Positions 25,154 through 33,605 of a stretch of 64,000 nucleotides of DNA are shown piece after piece. Under the pieces are notes generated by a model, which ran no database searches, had not been told where the DNA came from, and saw nothing but the letters and a program-made list of their open reading frames with translations. Origin of the DNA: Maritimibacter sp. 55A14 (lineage in GTDB: Bacteria > Pseudomonadota > Alphaproteobacteria > Rhodobacterales > Rhodobacteraceae); contig NZ_QEYE01000002.1 in assembly GCF_003122205.1 (NCBI RefSeq), forward strand, positions 124,001 to 188,000. Direction: 5' to 3'. The position numbers and the translations under genes were made by a program. Each line of letters opens with the position of its first letter. Position 1 is the stretch's first letter.

Positions 25154-26088
25154 GCCGCCTGCCGCCGCCCCTGCCCGCGCTGCGCGCTCTGGTGGAGGCC
25201 GACCAGCGCCCCCTGACGGGTGCCGCGCTGGCGATGGCCGAGGCAATCCGGGCCCGCCATGGCGACGCGGTGCGCGCGCTGATCTTCTATGGCTCGGCCC
25301 TGCGCGAGGGCGAGGCGGCCGCCAAGATGCTGGATTTCTACGTGATTGTAGGCAGTTACCGCGCCGTTCATGGCACCGGTCTCCGGGCATTCGCGACCTG
25401 GATCCTGCCGCCCAGCGTGCATTTCCTGCAGATCGACGGGCCGGAGGGCCGGAAGTTGCGCAGCAAATACGCGATCATCTCGGAACGCGCCTTCCACCGG
25501 CGCGCGGGCGGCGGGGTACTGGAGTCGATGCTCTGGGCACGGTTCACCCAGCCGGCGACGGTGCAGTGCGACGATCCGGCGACGCGCGCGGCGTTGCTCG
25601 ACACGCTGGCCCGCGCGCCCGCGCATTTCGCCCGGCAGACGCGGCCGCTTCTGGACGGGCGGATCGGACCGGGCGATCTCTGGGTGCGGGGACTGGCCGA
25701 AAGCTACCGGACCGAGTTGCGCCCCGAACGCCCCCTGCCCCGTGCCACCGAGATTGTGGAGCGCGCCCCGGACCGCTACGCGCGGCTTTCCGACATATTG
25801 CTGGAACGCGATGCGGCCGGCCATCTCTGCCTGCCCGATCCGGGAAGGGCCGCGCGGCTGGCCTGCAAGGCGCGCTGGCTGGCGCGGCGGGTGGCGGGCA
25901 AGCCGCTGGGCGCGCTCCGGGTGCTCAAGGCCGCGACAACCTTCGATGCCGGGCTCGACTATATCCTGGAGAAGATCGAGAGCCATTCGGGCGTGCGGAT
26001 GGAACCCACCGAGGCCGAACGCCGCCACCCGGTGCTCAACGCTCCGCGCCTGGCCTGGCGGCTCTGGCGCGCGGGCGCGTTCCGCTGA
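25150..26088 (+). CDS. Tam41-like cytidylyltransferase (candidate CDP-lipid synthase)
   Basis: A 312-residue soluble protein not close to standard CdsA. Its N-terminal half matches the pattern of Tam41, the mitochondrial phosphatidate cytidylyltransferase: a nucleotidyltransferase YGSA (47-50), KMLDFYVIV (D62 as metal ligand), PPSVHF (87-92), KYAIIS (106-111) and an aromatic/basic W-ARFTQP stretch. The second half is helical. It overlaps the lipid kinase start-stop by ATGA, so a kinase-then-cytidylyltransferase chain (ceramide to ceramide-1-P to CDP-ceramide) is a natural reading. The assignment rests on motif order, not alignment; it may instead use phosphatidate. Confidence 0.55.
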   Translation: MSRLPPPLPALRALVEADQRPLTGAALAMAEAIRARHGDAVRALIFYGSALREGEAAAKMLDFYVIVGSYRAVHGTGLRAFATWILPPSVHFLQIDGPEGRKLRSKYAIISERAFHRRAGGGVLESMLWARFTQPATVQCDDPATRAALLDTLARAPAHFARQTRPLLDGRIGPGDLWVRGLAESYRTELRPERPLPRATEIVERAPDRYARLSDILLERDAAGHLCLPDPGRAARLACKARWLARRVAGKPLGALRVLKAATTFDAGLDYILEKIESHSGVRMEPTEAERRHPVLNAPRLAWRLWRAGAFR

Positions 26089-26114
26089 CCGGTGCGGGCG
26101 GCCGGTCCGGTCAG
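26085..26114. terminator. Inverted repeat joining the stops of the Tam41-like and spt genes
   Basis: An 8-bp inverted repeat (26085-26092 with 26107-26114) contains both stop codons of the convergent genes, which are only 22 bp apart. It may terminate both units. The second convergent end in this cluster (19332-19353) is built the same way. Confidence 0.4.
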
Positions 26115-27316
26115 GCGGCCAGCGCCGACAATTGCCGGAAGGCGCCGATGATCTGGTCGATCTCCGCCTCGCTATGGGCGGCCGATACGCTGAGCCGCAG
26201 CAGCGAGCGCGCCTGCGGCGTTGCCGGCGGCACGGCGATGTTGACATAGATCCCCGCCCGCAGCAGCGCGTTCCACTCGCGCACCGCGGTCAACTCGTCG
26301 GGCCGCGGCACGGCGATGATCGGTCCCGTCGGCGAGGCGGGCTCGAACCCGGCATCGACAAGCCCCGCATGGAGTTGATGCGCCCGCGCCCAGAGGCTCT
26401 CCATCCGGCTCGTATCCTCCGCCATCACCGAAAGCGCGGCATGCGCGGCGGCGACGTTGGCGGGTGACCCGGACGCGGTGAAGAGATAGGGCCGGCTGAC
26501 CAGACGCACGTATTCGAACGCCGCATGGCGCGAGACGCAGAACCCGCCGATCGAGGCGAAGCTTTTGGAAAAGGTGCCGGAGAGGAAATCCACCTTGTCC
26601 AGCACGCCCTGCGCATCGGCCACGCCGCGGCCGTTGGTGCCGTAGCAGCCGATGGAATGCGCCTCGTCCACGAAGATCATCGCGTCATGGGCATGGGCAA
26701 CGTCGACGAACTCGGCCACCGGCGCCACGTCACCCAGCATCGAATAGAGCCCCTCGATCACCACCAGACGCGCGCCCTCGGCGGGCAGGCGTGACAGGCG
26801 TTTGGCCAGATCTTCGGGGCTGTTATGGCGGAAGCGGATGGTTTCGGCGTCGCTCAGCCGGCAGGCGTCGTAGATACAGGCATGGCTGTCGGCGTCGATC
26901 AGCAGATGGTCGCCGCGCCCGGCCAGAGCGCTGATCGAGGCGAGATTGGCCTGGTAGCCCGTGGTGCAGACCAGCGCCGAAGCGGCACCGAAGAAGTCAC
27001 GCAGCGCGGACTCCAGGTCGACATGATCGCTATAGGTGCCATTGGCCAGACGGCTGCCGGTGGTCGCCGTGCCCTGCCGGTCGATCGCGTCCTTCGCCGC
27101 GGACATGCAGCGCGGATCATAGGTCAGCCCAAGGTAATTGTTGGTCCCGGCCAGCACGACCTCGGCATTTCCCACCCGCGCGCGGGTGGGCGAGAGCATC
27201 GCGTCGAAGGTCATACCGAAGGGCTGGCGGCCCAGGGTCGAGACGGCCTCGGCCCGCTTGGCGAGCGGGGCGAATTTTGCGAAGATGCCGTTCTTCTTGG
27301 AGTCGATGTCAAACAT
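26111..27316 (-). CDS. spt: Serine palmitoyltransferase (alpha-oxoamine synthase)
   Basis: A 401-residue PLP enzyme that condenses serine with an acyl thioester to give 3-oxosphinganine, the first step of ceramide synthesis. It has GSRLANGTYSDHVDLE, DADSHACIYDACRLS, the VDEAHS motif (D217-H220) and the PLP lysine in SGTFSKSFASIGGF (K251). It is soluble and single-chain, as in Sphingomonas and Caulobacter, unlike the membrane-bound heterodimer of eukaryotes. The ATG at 27316 overlaps the end of the ACP gene by 8 nt, so the acyl carrier is made with it. KBL or ALAS is less likely given the ceramide genes around. Confidence 0.9.
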   Translation of the reverse strand: MFDIDSKKNGIFAKFAPLAKRAEAVSTLGRQPFGMTFDAMLSPTRARVGNAEVVLAGTNNYLGLTYDPRCMSAAKDAIDRQGTATTGSRLANGTYSDHVDLESALRDFFGAASALVCTTGYQANLASISALAGRGDHLLIDADSHACIYDACRLSDAETIRFRHNSPEDLAKRLSRLPAEGARLVVIEGLYSMLGDVAPVAEFVDVAHAHDAMIFVDEAHSIGCYGTNGRGVADAQGVLDKVDFLSGTFSKSFASIGGFCVSRHAAFEYVRLVSRPYLFTASGSPANVAAAHAALSVMAEDTSRMESLWARAHQLHAGLVDAGFEPASPTGPIIAVPRPDELTAVREWNALLRAGIYVNIAVPPATPQARSLLRLSVSAAHSEAEIDQIIGAFRQLSALAA

Positions 27317-27557
27317 CTGTCAGCCGTCCGATCGTGTCCACCAATGATTGCACGCTATCAATATCAGACGCCTCCTCGATCGGGAAGCTGATATCATAGG
27401 CGTCCTCGATCTCCATCACGATGTCGAACATCTCCACCGAGTCGATGGCCAGATCGGCGGCGATCCGCGTCTCCGGCGTGATCGGCGTGTCGGTCTTGGC
27501 ATGGGCGCTGAGGATCTTGCTGATCTGGTCGAAGATCGCAGAGGTATCGGATGTCAT
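27309..27557 (-). CDS. Dedicated acyl carrier protein for ceramide synthesis
   Basis: An 82-residue acidic ACP. The phosphopantetheine serine lies in DLAIDSVEMFDIVM (S40), a DSVE form of the usual DSLE. It is not the housekeeping ACP, which sits with fabF elsewhere. It overlaps the CerR-like gene upstream by ATGA and the spt gene downstream by 8 nt. The acyl-AMP ligase in the same unit probably loads it with a long-chain fatty acid that Spt then uses, as in Caulobacter. Confidence 0.9.
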   Translation of the reverse strand: MTSDTSAIFDQISKILSAHAKTDTPITPETRIAADLAIDSVEMFDIVMEIEDAYDISFPIEEASDIDSVQSLVDTIGRLTDV

Positions 27558-28522
27558 TTCGGGCTCCGGTGGCTGTCGGGCACATCGCGCCCGGTATCGG
27601 CATAGTCGGGATCGAGGCAGAACTTCAAGGTCAGTTCCAGCGGAACCGGGTCTTCGACCGGCGTATCGCCGATCCAGTCGCCGGCGCACATTTCGGCCAG
27701 CTTGCCGGTGGAGAAGACCTGCGGGCGCCCGGTCAGCCGGGCAATCATGTCGGTGGCGCGCGCCGCGGCCGCCATGACGGGCGGCGGCAAGACGAGATGG
27801 CGCACCCGGCGTCCGGTGGCGCATGTGGCGGCCTCGGCCATGTCCGACCAGCCCAGTGCACGGTGGCCGTATGGCGCGCTGACCGGCGGCGGGGCGGTCT
27901 CCGCCAGCGCGGCATCGCGGATCAGCGCGGCCAGGTCGCGCACGTCGATCAGCGAGAACCGCGCGTCCCGCGCCGCCCCGCCCGGCACTGGCAGCCAACC
28001 CCGCGCCATCGCCGCCAGGAGCGGCGCGGTGGCCGCGTCCCCCGGTCCGATCACCGCCGGTGCGCGCAGCACGATCAGTTCCATCCCGCCCGCCTCGCCG
28101 CGCGCGGCCGTCTCTCCCAGCGACTTGGAGGCCGCGTAGTCGGAAATGCCGGGCCGCGTGACCGCGAGCGATGACAGCAGCGCGACACGCCGCAGCCCGG
28201 CCTGCCGCGCCGCGCGCACGACCTGCATCGTGCCTTCCGCATTGATCCGGTGGAATTCCGCGCCGTCGCGCGCCTTGGTGGCCCCGGCGAGGTGGATCGC
28301 CACTTCCGCCCCGCGCATCAGCGCGGCCAGCGCTTCGGTGTCGTTCAGGCTCCCCGCCACCCAATCGAGGCCCGGAAACTCCGGCAGGGCGCGCCCCGCG
28401 CGCGGCCGAGCCAGCGCCGAAATCCCTCCCGCGCCAGCAGCCAGCGGGGCCAGGAGATGCCGTCCGATGAAGCCTGTCGCGCCCGTCAGCGCGATGCGCG
28501 GCCGCTCGATCAGACCGGGCAT
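27554..28522 (-). CDS. cerR: Extended SDR, ceramide/3-oxosphinganine reductase (CerR-like)
   Basis: A 322-residue NAD(P)-dependent epimerase/dehydratase-type SDR. It has the nucleotide motif GATGFIG (14-20), NAEGT and the catalytic Y129-x3-K133 with SSLAV upstream. In Caulobacter the homologous CerR reduces the 3-oxo group after N-acylation by bCerS, giving the reverse order to eukaryotes. Its ATGA overlap with the ACP gene and 10-nt spacing from the acyl ligase place it in the spt unit. The C-terminal 60 residues vary and may touch the lipid. Confidence 0.85.
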   Translation of the reverse strand: MPGLIERPRIALTGATGFIGRHLLAPLAAGAGGISALARPRAGRALPEFPGLDWVAGSLNDTEALAALMRGAEVAIHLAGATKARDGAEFHRINAEGTMQVVRAARQAGLRRVALLSSLAVTRPGISDYAASKSLGETAARGEAGGMELIVLRAPAVIGPGDAATAPLLAAMARGWLPVPGGAARDARFSLIDVRDLAALIRDAALAETAPPPVSAPYGHRALGWSDMAEAATCATGRRVRHLVLPPPVMAAAARATDMIARLTGRPQVFSTGKLAEMCAGDWIGDTPVEDPVPLELTLKFCLDPDYADTGRDVPDSHRSPK

Positions 28523-28532
28523 CGCCCGGCGA

Positions 28533-30293
28533 TCAGCTTGTCTGGCCGGGGACGGCCAGCGCCGGCGCTCTGGAAGGGTCGGCCTGCACCACTTCGGCGA
28601 AACCGCCGGCCAGGAAACGCGCCCGTGCCGCCGCGCGGCTGAGCTTGCCGGAACTGGTCATCGGCAGGGATCGCACGCCGACCAGTTCCACCGAGACCGG
28701 CGCGCCGCAGGAGGCCCGCGTCGCCGCGGCAATCTCGCGCATCAGATCGGCACGGGTCCCGGCGTCGCGCGACCAGCATTCCGCCAGCAGCATGATCCGG
28801 CTCCCGCCATCGGCGTCCTGCACATCGAAGGCCGCCGCACGCGCCATGTTGCGTCCACCGGTCTGCTGGGCCACCCATTCGATATCCTGTGGCCAGATGT
28901 TGCGACCGTTCCACAGGATCAGGTCCTTGGAGCGGCCGGTAATCACCAGCTCTCCGTCCAGCCAGTAGCCCAGATCGCCGGTATCGAGCCAGCCATCGGC
29001 GTCCGTCACGGGTTGAAGCGGCTCGCCCGCGCGGAAATAGCCGGAGGCCACGGATGGCCCCTTGACCATGATCCGCCCGACCCTGCGCGGACCAAGCTCG
29101 TTGTTGTCGCGGTCCAGGATGCGCACATCGAGCGTCGTCACGGGACGACCGCAGGCGACGAAGCTGCGCACCTGCCCGGCACGTTCCATCTCGGCCTCGG
29201 GGATCGCCCGGCCCGAGGTCTGCATCCGGCCCGAATCCACGCGGTCGATCCGCAGCCCCTTGCCCAGCGGCGCGAAGGAGACGGCGAGCGTGGCCTCGGC
29301 CAGCCCGTAGCTCGACACGAAAGCGGCGGGGTCGAATCCGCTGCGTCCGAAGACCTCCACGAAGGCGCCCAGAACCTCGGCCCGCACCATGTCGCCGCCG
29401 ATCCCCGCCCCGCGCCAGCAGGACAGGTCCAGTTCTTCGCCGCGGTAGCGCCGGGTGCAGAGCTCGTAGCCGAAGCTGGGGCTATAGGAAAGCGTGCCGC
29501 GATTGTCGCTGATCAGCTTCAGCCAGGTGCCCGGACGCCGTGCGAAGGAGGTCGGCGAGATGTAGTCGACCGAGAGCTGCGAATAGAGCGGGGCCATGAA
29601 GAAGCCGACCATGCCCATGTCGTGATAGAGCGGCAGCCAGGACACGGCACGGTCGCCAGGGACCACCTGAAGCCCGTCGCGGATGATCGCCAGACAGTTC
29701 GCTGACACGCTGGCCTGGGTGGCAACGATGCCCTTGGGCGCGCTGGTGCTGCCGGAGGAAAACTGGATGTATGCCGGCCCGTCGGCGCCGTGGGGCACGG
29801 TCGGGACGCTGTCCTGCGGCAGGTCCGCGCCGGAGAGAGCCAGCACCGGCACACCCGTCTGCGCCATCGCCTTCTCCAGCAGCCCGCGCAGCGCATCCGG
29901 GGCGAAAACCGCCGCGAGATCAGCGGTCTGCGCCATCCGCGAGAGCTGCCATTCATAGGCTTCGCGCCCGCCGAACGCCGCGGGAAGGGTCAGCGACGCA
30001 GGCACCAGCCCGGCATATTGGCAGGCCATGAAGGCGATCAGAAACTCGTCCGAAGTGTCGGCCACAAGGCCGATGCGCGACAGCCGCTCGAACCGCGCCG
30101 CCAGACGCCCGGCCAGCATCCGCGCGGCGTCGCGCAAATCGGCATAGCTGAGCGTCGAGACGAGGCTGGCGTCGGCGGCATAGAAATTGACGCCACTGCG
30201 TCCGGTCGCGGCGTAATCCAGTGCATCGGTCAGGGAAGAGAAATTTCCGCGGCGCAAAGCAACGCCACTCTCCGTCGCGGTAATGCCCGCCAT
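28533..30293 (-). CDS. Fatty acyl-AMP ligase / acyl-ACP synthetase
   Basis: A 586-residue AMP-forming enzyme resembling FAAL-type ligases. The P-loop YIQFSSGSTSAPKG (175-188), SWLPLYHDMGMVGFF, SYGLAEATLAVSF, WLDTGDLGYW and the terminal lysine in MTSSGKLSR are present. It would activate a fatty acid as acyl-AMP and pass it to the ACP encoded two genes downstream, feeding Spt. The ATG follows AGAGGTCGAGC. It is first gene of the ligase-cerR-acp-spt unit, expressed from the 300-bp region shared with the DDAH gene. Confidence 0.85.
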   Translation of the reverse strand: MAGITATESGVALRRGNFSSLTDALDYAATGRSGVNFYAADASLVSTLSYADLRDAARMLAGRLAARFERLSRIGLVADTSDEFLIAFMACQYAGLVPASLTLPAAFGGREAYEWQLSRMAQTADLAAVFAPDALRGLLEKAMAQTGVPVLALSGADLPQDSVPTVPHGADGPAYIQFSSGSTSAPKGIVATQASVSANCLAIIRDGLQVVPGDRAVSWLPLYHDMGMVGFFMAPLYSQLSVDYISPTSFARRPGTWLKLISDNRGTLSYSPSFGYELCTRRYRGEELDLSCWRGAGIGGDMVRAEVLGAFVEVFGRSGFDPAAFVSSYGLAEATLAVSFAPLGKGLRIDRVDSGRMQTSGRAIPEAEMERAGQVRSFVACGRPVTTLDVRILDRDNNELGPRRVGRIMVKGPSVASGYFRAGEPLQPVTDADGWLDTGDLGYWLDGELVITGRSKDLILWNGRNIWPQDIEWVAQQTGGRNMARAAAFDVQDADGGSRIMLLAECWSRDAGTRADLMREIAAATRASCGAPVSVELVGVRSLPMTSSGKLSRAAARARFLAGGFAEVVQADPSRAPALAVPGQTS

Positions 30294-30601
30294 GCTCGAC
30301 CTCTGTCCTTGCCCGGTTTTCTAAATGCGGTATGCACCGACATGCCACGAACGGCTTGGACGGACACATCACATTATTGTCACGGTCGGTCAAGCCGCGG
30401 GGGCTTGCCAAGGCGCTGCTTGAGAAAAATAGGCCGGTTTGGCGTGCAGAATGCCCCTACTGTGTCAAAACCGAAACAAAAACGTGAATTTAAGGATATT
30501 TTCCAAATGCGGAAATCCGCCGTTTTCAGCATCTTGACGGGAAAAGGGAATTCACCGAAGGCTGCGAACCATCCCGCCGCCGCCCGTATGAAGGAGAGGG
30601 C
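30294..30601. promoter_or_regulatory. Divergent region between the ceramide core unit and the DDAH gene
   Basis: About 300 bp, clearly AT-richer than its surroundings from about 30410 to 30560. It should contain the promoter of the ligase-cerR-acp-spt unit and that of the rightward DDAH gene. A 32-codon frame (30507-30605) ends in ATGA over the DDAH start but has no ribosome site. AAGGAGAGGGC just before 30602 serves DDAH. No clear promoter boxes were found. Confidence 0.4.
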
Positions 30602-31399
30602 ATGACCCGTTTCGATCCCTGCCATTTCACCCATGCGATTACCCGCGGCCCCGCCGCCAGTATCGCCCGCGGGCTGCGCGCCGGTGCCGGCGAAGACCCC
30701 GATCCGGCCACGTTCGCGCGCGAGCATACCGCCTATGTCGAAGCGTTGCGCGCGGCAGGCGCGGAGGTGATCGAGTTGGAGCCGCTCGACGCCCACCCGG
30801 ACTCGGTCTTCGTGGAAGACCCGGCACTTTGCCTGGGCGATACCGCCATCCTGTTGCGCCCCGGCGCACCCAGCCGTTTCGGCGAGCGCGACGCGATCCG
30901 CCCGACGCTGGAGGCGCTCTTCGAGACCGTGATCGACCTGCCCGAAGGCGGCTTTGTCGATGGCGGCGACATCCTGACGACCGGCGCGGAGGTTCTGGTC
31001 GGACGCTCGGCGCGCACCGATGCCGCCGGCGTGGCGGCGCTGGCGCCGCTGACCGCCGCGCTCGGCCTGCCGCTGCGCGTCGTCCAGACCCCGCCCGAGA
31101 TCCTGCATTTCAAGACCGAATGCGGGCTGCTGGATCGTGATTGCGTCTTCGCAACGCGGGCCATTGCCGAGACAGGCTGTTTCGAGAGCTATCGCGTGAT
31201 CCTCGCGCCGGAGGGCGAGGAAGCCGCCGCCAACCTGATCCGCTTCAACGACAAGGTTTTCGTCAGCGCGGGCTACCCAAAAACCGCGGCCCTGCTGCGT
31301 GCCGAGGGCTTCGACGTGGCGGAGATCGCCACCTCGCAGGCCGCCCGCGTCGATGGCGGGCTCTCCTGCATGTCGCTGCGCTGCACGATCAGTCGCTGA
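30602..31399 (+). CDS. Dimethylarginine dimethylaminohydrolase (DDAH)-like amidinotransferase-fold hydrolase
   Basis: A 265-residue enzyme of the guanidino-modifying superfamily. It keeps the Glu/Asp pair in VFVEDPAL, the catalytic histidine in ILHFKTECGLLD, GGFVDGGD and the nucleophilic cysteine near the C terminus in GGLSCMSLR (C256). DDAH turns methylarginine into citrulline and methylamines; related enzymes act on arginine. It starts behind AAGGAGAGG. It overlaps the convergent hydroxylase gene by 11 bp. A link to the sphingolipid genes is not implied. Confidence 0.85.
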   Translation: MTRFDPCHFTHAITRGPAASIARGLRAGAGEDPDPATFAREHTAYVEALRAAGAEVIELEPLDAHPDSVFVEDPALCLGDTAILLRPGAPSRFGERDAIRPTLEALFETVIDLPEGGFVDGGDILTTGAEVLVGRSARTDAAGVAALAPLTAALGLPLRVVQTPPEILHFKTECGLLDRDCVFATRAIAETGCFESYRVILAPEGEEAAANLIRFNDKVFVSAGYPKTAALLRAEGFDVAEIATSQAARVDGGLSCMSLRCTISR

Positions 31400-32201
31400 G
31401 TTTTTCCAGGTTCTCGTCGGCCCGCCGTGTGGCGGCCTCGAACCGCGCCTCGAAATCGGCCAGGTTCTTCTTGGGCTCCTGATAGAAGGCGGTGAACTTC
31501 ATCAGACCGAGCATGATGCGGTTGAGCATCCGCCCACGCCAGGACATCGGCCGGTCGAAATCGAAGAGCAGGATCACCCGCTCCTCGTCGGTGTCGTTCC
31601 AGACCTCGTGCTCGTAGGTGTCGTCGAGCACGATCACCTTGCCGGCTTCCCAGGCGCGGATCTCGTCATCCACGCGGATGCGGCATTTCTCGCGCTCCGT
31701 CGGGATGATCAGCCCCAGATGGGCACGCAGGATGCCCTTGGTCACACCGGTATGGGCCGGGATGTGATAACCGGGCGCGAGGATCGAGAACCAGGCGGTC
31801 TGGACATTGGGCACGCGGCTCAGGATCTCGGCGGTCACCGGGGCCTGGCGCGCATTCTTTTCCAGCCGCTGCCCGAAGCCGTAGAGCACGAAGGTCTTCC
31901 ATTTCTGCGACTGCGCGATGCGGTACTGGTCGGGCGAGACTTCCTCGAAACCGGGGATCGCCTCGCGGTGCCTGAGTATCCCGCGCACCTCGTCGCGCAT
32001 GGCATCCCACTTGTCCTCGAACTCCGCCAGGAAGGGGAAATGATCGGTTTCCACGAAGGGCGTGTCGGGCACGAGGCTCGCCCGGCTCTGGACCCGCGAC
32101 GCCCAGCGCATCGCGCGCTTGCCGCGCTTCTTGACGAATTTGCGCAGTGGGCGGTTGAGCGTCTTGGGCTTGGTCGGGGTCGTGTTCTCGGTGCTCGCCA
32201 T
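31389..32201 (-). CDS. Aspartyl/asparaginyl beta-hydroxylase family protein (LpxO-like lipid hydroxylase)
   Basis: A 270-residue Fe(II)/2OG oxygenase. The core reads TAWFSILAPGYHIPAH, GVTKGILRAHLGLIIP (H161), CRIRVDDEI and DDTYEHEVWNDTDEERV (H198 and R208), with two histidines and no acidic ligand, as in the AspH family. This segment is closest to LpxO and OlsC-type enzymes that 2-hydroxylate fatty acyl chains of lipid A or ornithine lipids. The basic N terminus (RKFVKKRGKRAMRW) could sit on the membrane. It lies just past DDAH from the ceramide cluster, so hydroxylation of ceramide acyl chains is a tempting but untested role. The ATG is directly after GGAGAG. Confidence 0.75.
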   Translation of the reverse strand: MASTENTTPTKPKTLNRPLRKFVKKRGKRAMRWASRVQSRASLVPDTPFVETDHFPFLAEFEDKWDAMRDEVRGILRHREAIPGFEEVSPDQYRIAQSQKWKTFVLYGFGQRLEKNARQAPVTAEILSRVPNVQTAWFSILAPGYHIPAHTGVTKGILRAHLGLIIPTEREKCRIRVDDEIRAWEAGKVIVLDDTYEHEVWNDTDEERVILLFDFDRPMSWRGRMLNRIMLGLMKFTAFYQEPKKNLADFEARFEAATRRADENLEKLSD

Positions 32202-32326
32202 CTCTCCGGGTCCGTAGTGGATATCGCGGACGCACTCTAGAACCCGCCGCCGCCCGTGTCGATTGCACATCTGCGCGACTTTAGGCCACGCGTCACGTGG
32301 ACCTGCCCGGCACGGCGCCTGTCCGG

Positions 32327-32761
32327 TCAGAAAATCCCGTTCGCCTTCTGCACGCGGCGGATGAAGGCCACGATCGCCTTCACCTCGGCATCGGTGATGC
32401 CCTTGACCGGCGGCATGTTTCCGAACCGCCAGTGATGCGATCGCACTCCATTCCGGGCGGCCAGCAGGAACGCCATGTCGCCGTGATGTCCCGGCTCGTA
32501 GATCTTGTGGATCAGCGGCGGTCCGGCGCCGTCGCGCCCGGCCCCGTTGCTGCCGTGGCATTTCGCGCATTTGGCCTCGAAGGCCCGCGCGCCGATTTCC
32601 GCATTATCGTCCAGGTCGGGCAGCGTGACCGCAACCATCGCATCCCCCGCGGCGGCCGGGGCAACGGCCTGTGGCGGCGCGTCGCCCGTCGCCAACCAGT
32701 AAAAGCCGGCCGCTGCAACTGCCGCGACGCCGAGCGTCAGGATGACACGCCCCGATACCAT
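32327..32761 (-). CDS. Membrane-anchored or exported class I cytochrome c
   Basis: A 144-residue protein with an N-terminal hydrophobic segment (about 6-24) acting as signal or anchor, a Pro/Ala linker, and one c-type heme motif, CAKCH (65-69), with the likely axial methionine in GNMPPVKG (M116). The fold is that of small c5/c552-type electron carriers. It follows the hydroxylase gene by about 125 bp in the same direction and is close to the amidotransferase gene upstream. The partner oxidase is not evident. Confidence 0.85.
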   Translation of the reverse strand: MVSGRVILTLGVAAVAAAGFYWLATGDAPPQAVAPAAAGDAMVAVTLPDLDDNAEIGARAFEAKCAKCHGSNGAGRDGAGPPLIHKIYEPGHHGDMAFLLAARNGVRSHHWRFGNMPPVKGITDAEVKAIVAFIRRVQKANGIF

Positions 32762-32834
32762 GCTCGTCCTCCGACTTGACCTATGCCGAAACGGTCTGCC
32801 GCCTTCCCGCGCGGGAACGTCAAGTCCGAATGCG

Positions 32835-33605
32835 TCAGACCGCGCGCGCCATCCGCTCGCCCCGCGACCAGCGGTGGACCGCCGCGCCGAACGCCTCAAA
32901 AAGCGGCCGCGAGACCGGGTCGTTGGCGGCGTTCCATTCCGGGTGCCACTGGACCGAGAGCGTGAAGCCCGGCGCGTCGCGCACATGGAGCGCCTCGGGC
33001 GTGCCGTCGGGTGCGAAGCCCTCGATCACGACGCGCGGTCCCGGCATCTCGATGCCCTGACCATGCAGGGAGTTGACCATCACCTCGTCGGCGCCGAAGA
33101 CGCGCGAGAAGACGCCACCCGGTTCCAGCCGTATGTTGTGGCGCAGCGCGAACTGTTCCTCCACCGTGCCGTCGGGCGGCATCCGGTGGTTCATCCGGCC
33201 CGGTAACTCGCGGATTTCAGGGTGCAGCGTGCCGCCCATGGCGACATTGACCTCCTGAAAGCCGCGGCAGATGCCCAGGAAGGGCTGGCCGCGTTCCACG
33301 CAGGCGCGCACCAGCCCCAGCGCGATCGTGTCGCGGGCGCGGTCGAACGCCCCATGCGCGTCGGTGGGCTCCTGCCCGTACTCCTCGGGATGCACGTTTG
33401 GCCGTCCACCGGGCAGCACGAAGCCGTCGAACCGTTCCAGCAGATCGGCCACCGAGACGAAACGCGGGTCGGTCGGCACGATCACCGGCAGCGCGCCGGA
33501 AACCTCGGCGACCGCGGCGCTGTTGAGCATGCCGCCGCCATGCGTCCAGTAGCGGTCGTCGATCAGATAGCTGTTGCCGAGAATGGCGACAACGGGGCGG
33601 GTCAT
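32835..33605 (-). CDS. Class I glutamine amidotransferase, gamma-glutamyl-GABA hydrolase-like (PuuD)
   Basis: A 256-residue peptidase C26 family protein. The nucleophile lies in PFLGICRGFQEVN (C113), and the histidine-glutamate pair in SVQWHPEW. PuuD frees GABA from gamma-glutamyl-GABA in putrescine breakdown; no other puu genes are here. It lies 73 nt upstream of the cytochrome c gene, and about 260 bp from the divergent pepN start. Confidence 0.85.
   Translation of the reverse strand: MTRPVVAILGNSYLIDDRYWTHGGGMLNSAAVAEVSGALPVIVPTDPRFVSVADLLERFDGFVLPGGRPNVHPEEYGQEPTDAHGAFDRARDTIALGLVRACVERGQPFLGICRGFQEVNVAMGGTLHPEIRELPGRMNHRMPPDGTVEEQFALRHNIRLEPGGVFSRVFGADEVMVNSLHGQGIEMPGPRVVIEGFAPDGTPEALHVRDAPGFTLSVQWHPEWNAANDPVSRPLFEAFGAAVHRWSRGERMARAV

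Noticed and set aside
26111-27316. Glycine C-acetyltransferase (Kbl) or 5-aminolevulinate synthase instead of Spt
   Set aside because: All share the alpha-oxoamine synthase fold, but the operon with ACP, acyl ligase and CerR fits sphingolipid synthesis and not threonine or heme pathways.
30507-30605. A 32-codon frame ending in ATGA over the DDAH start
   Set aside because: No ribosome site in front of it, and ATGA overlaps arise by chance whenever a start is followed by A.
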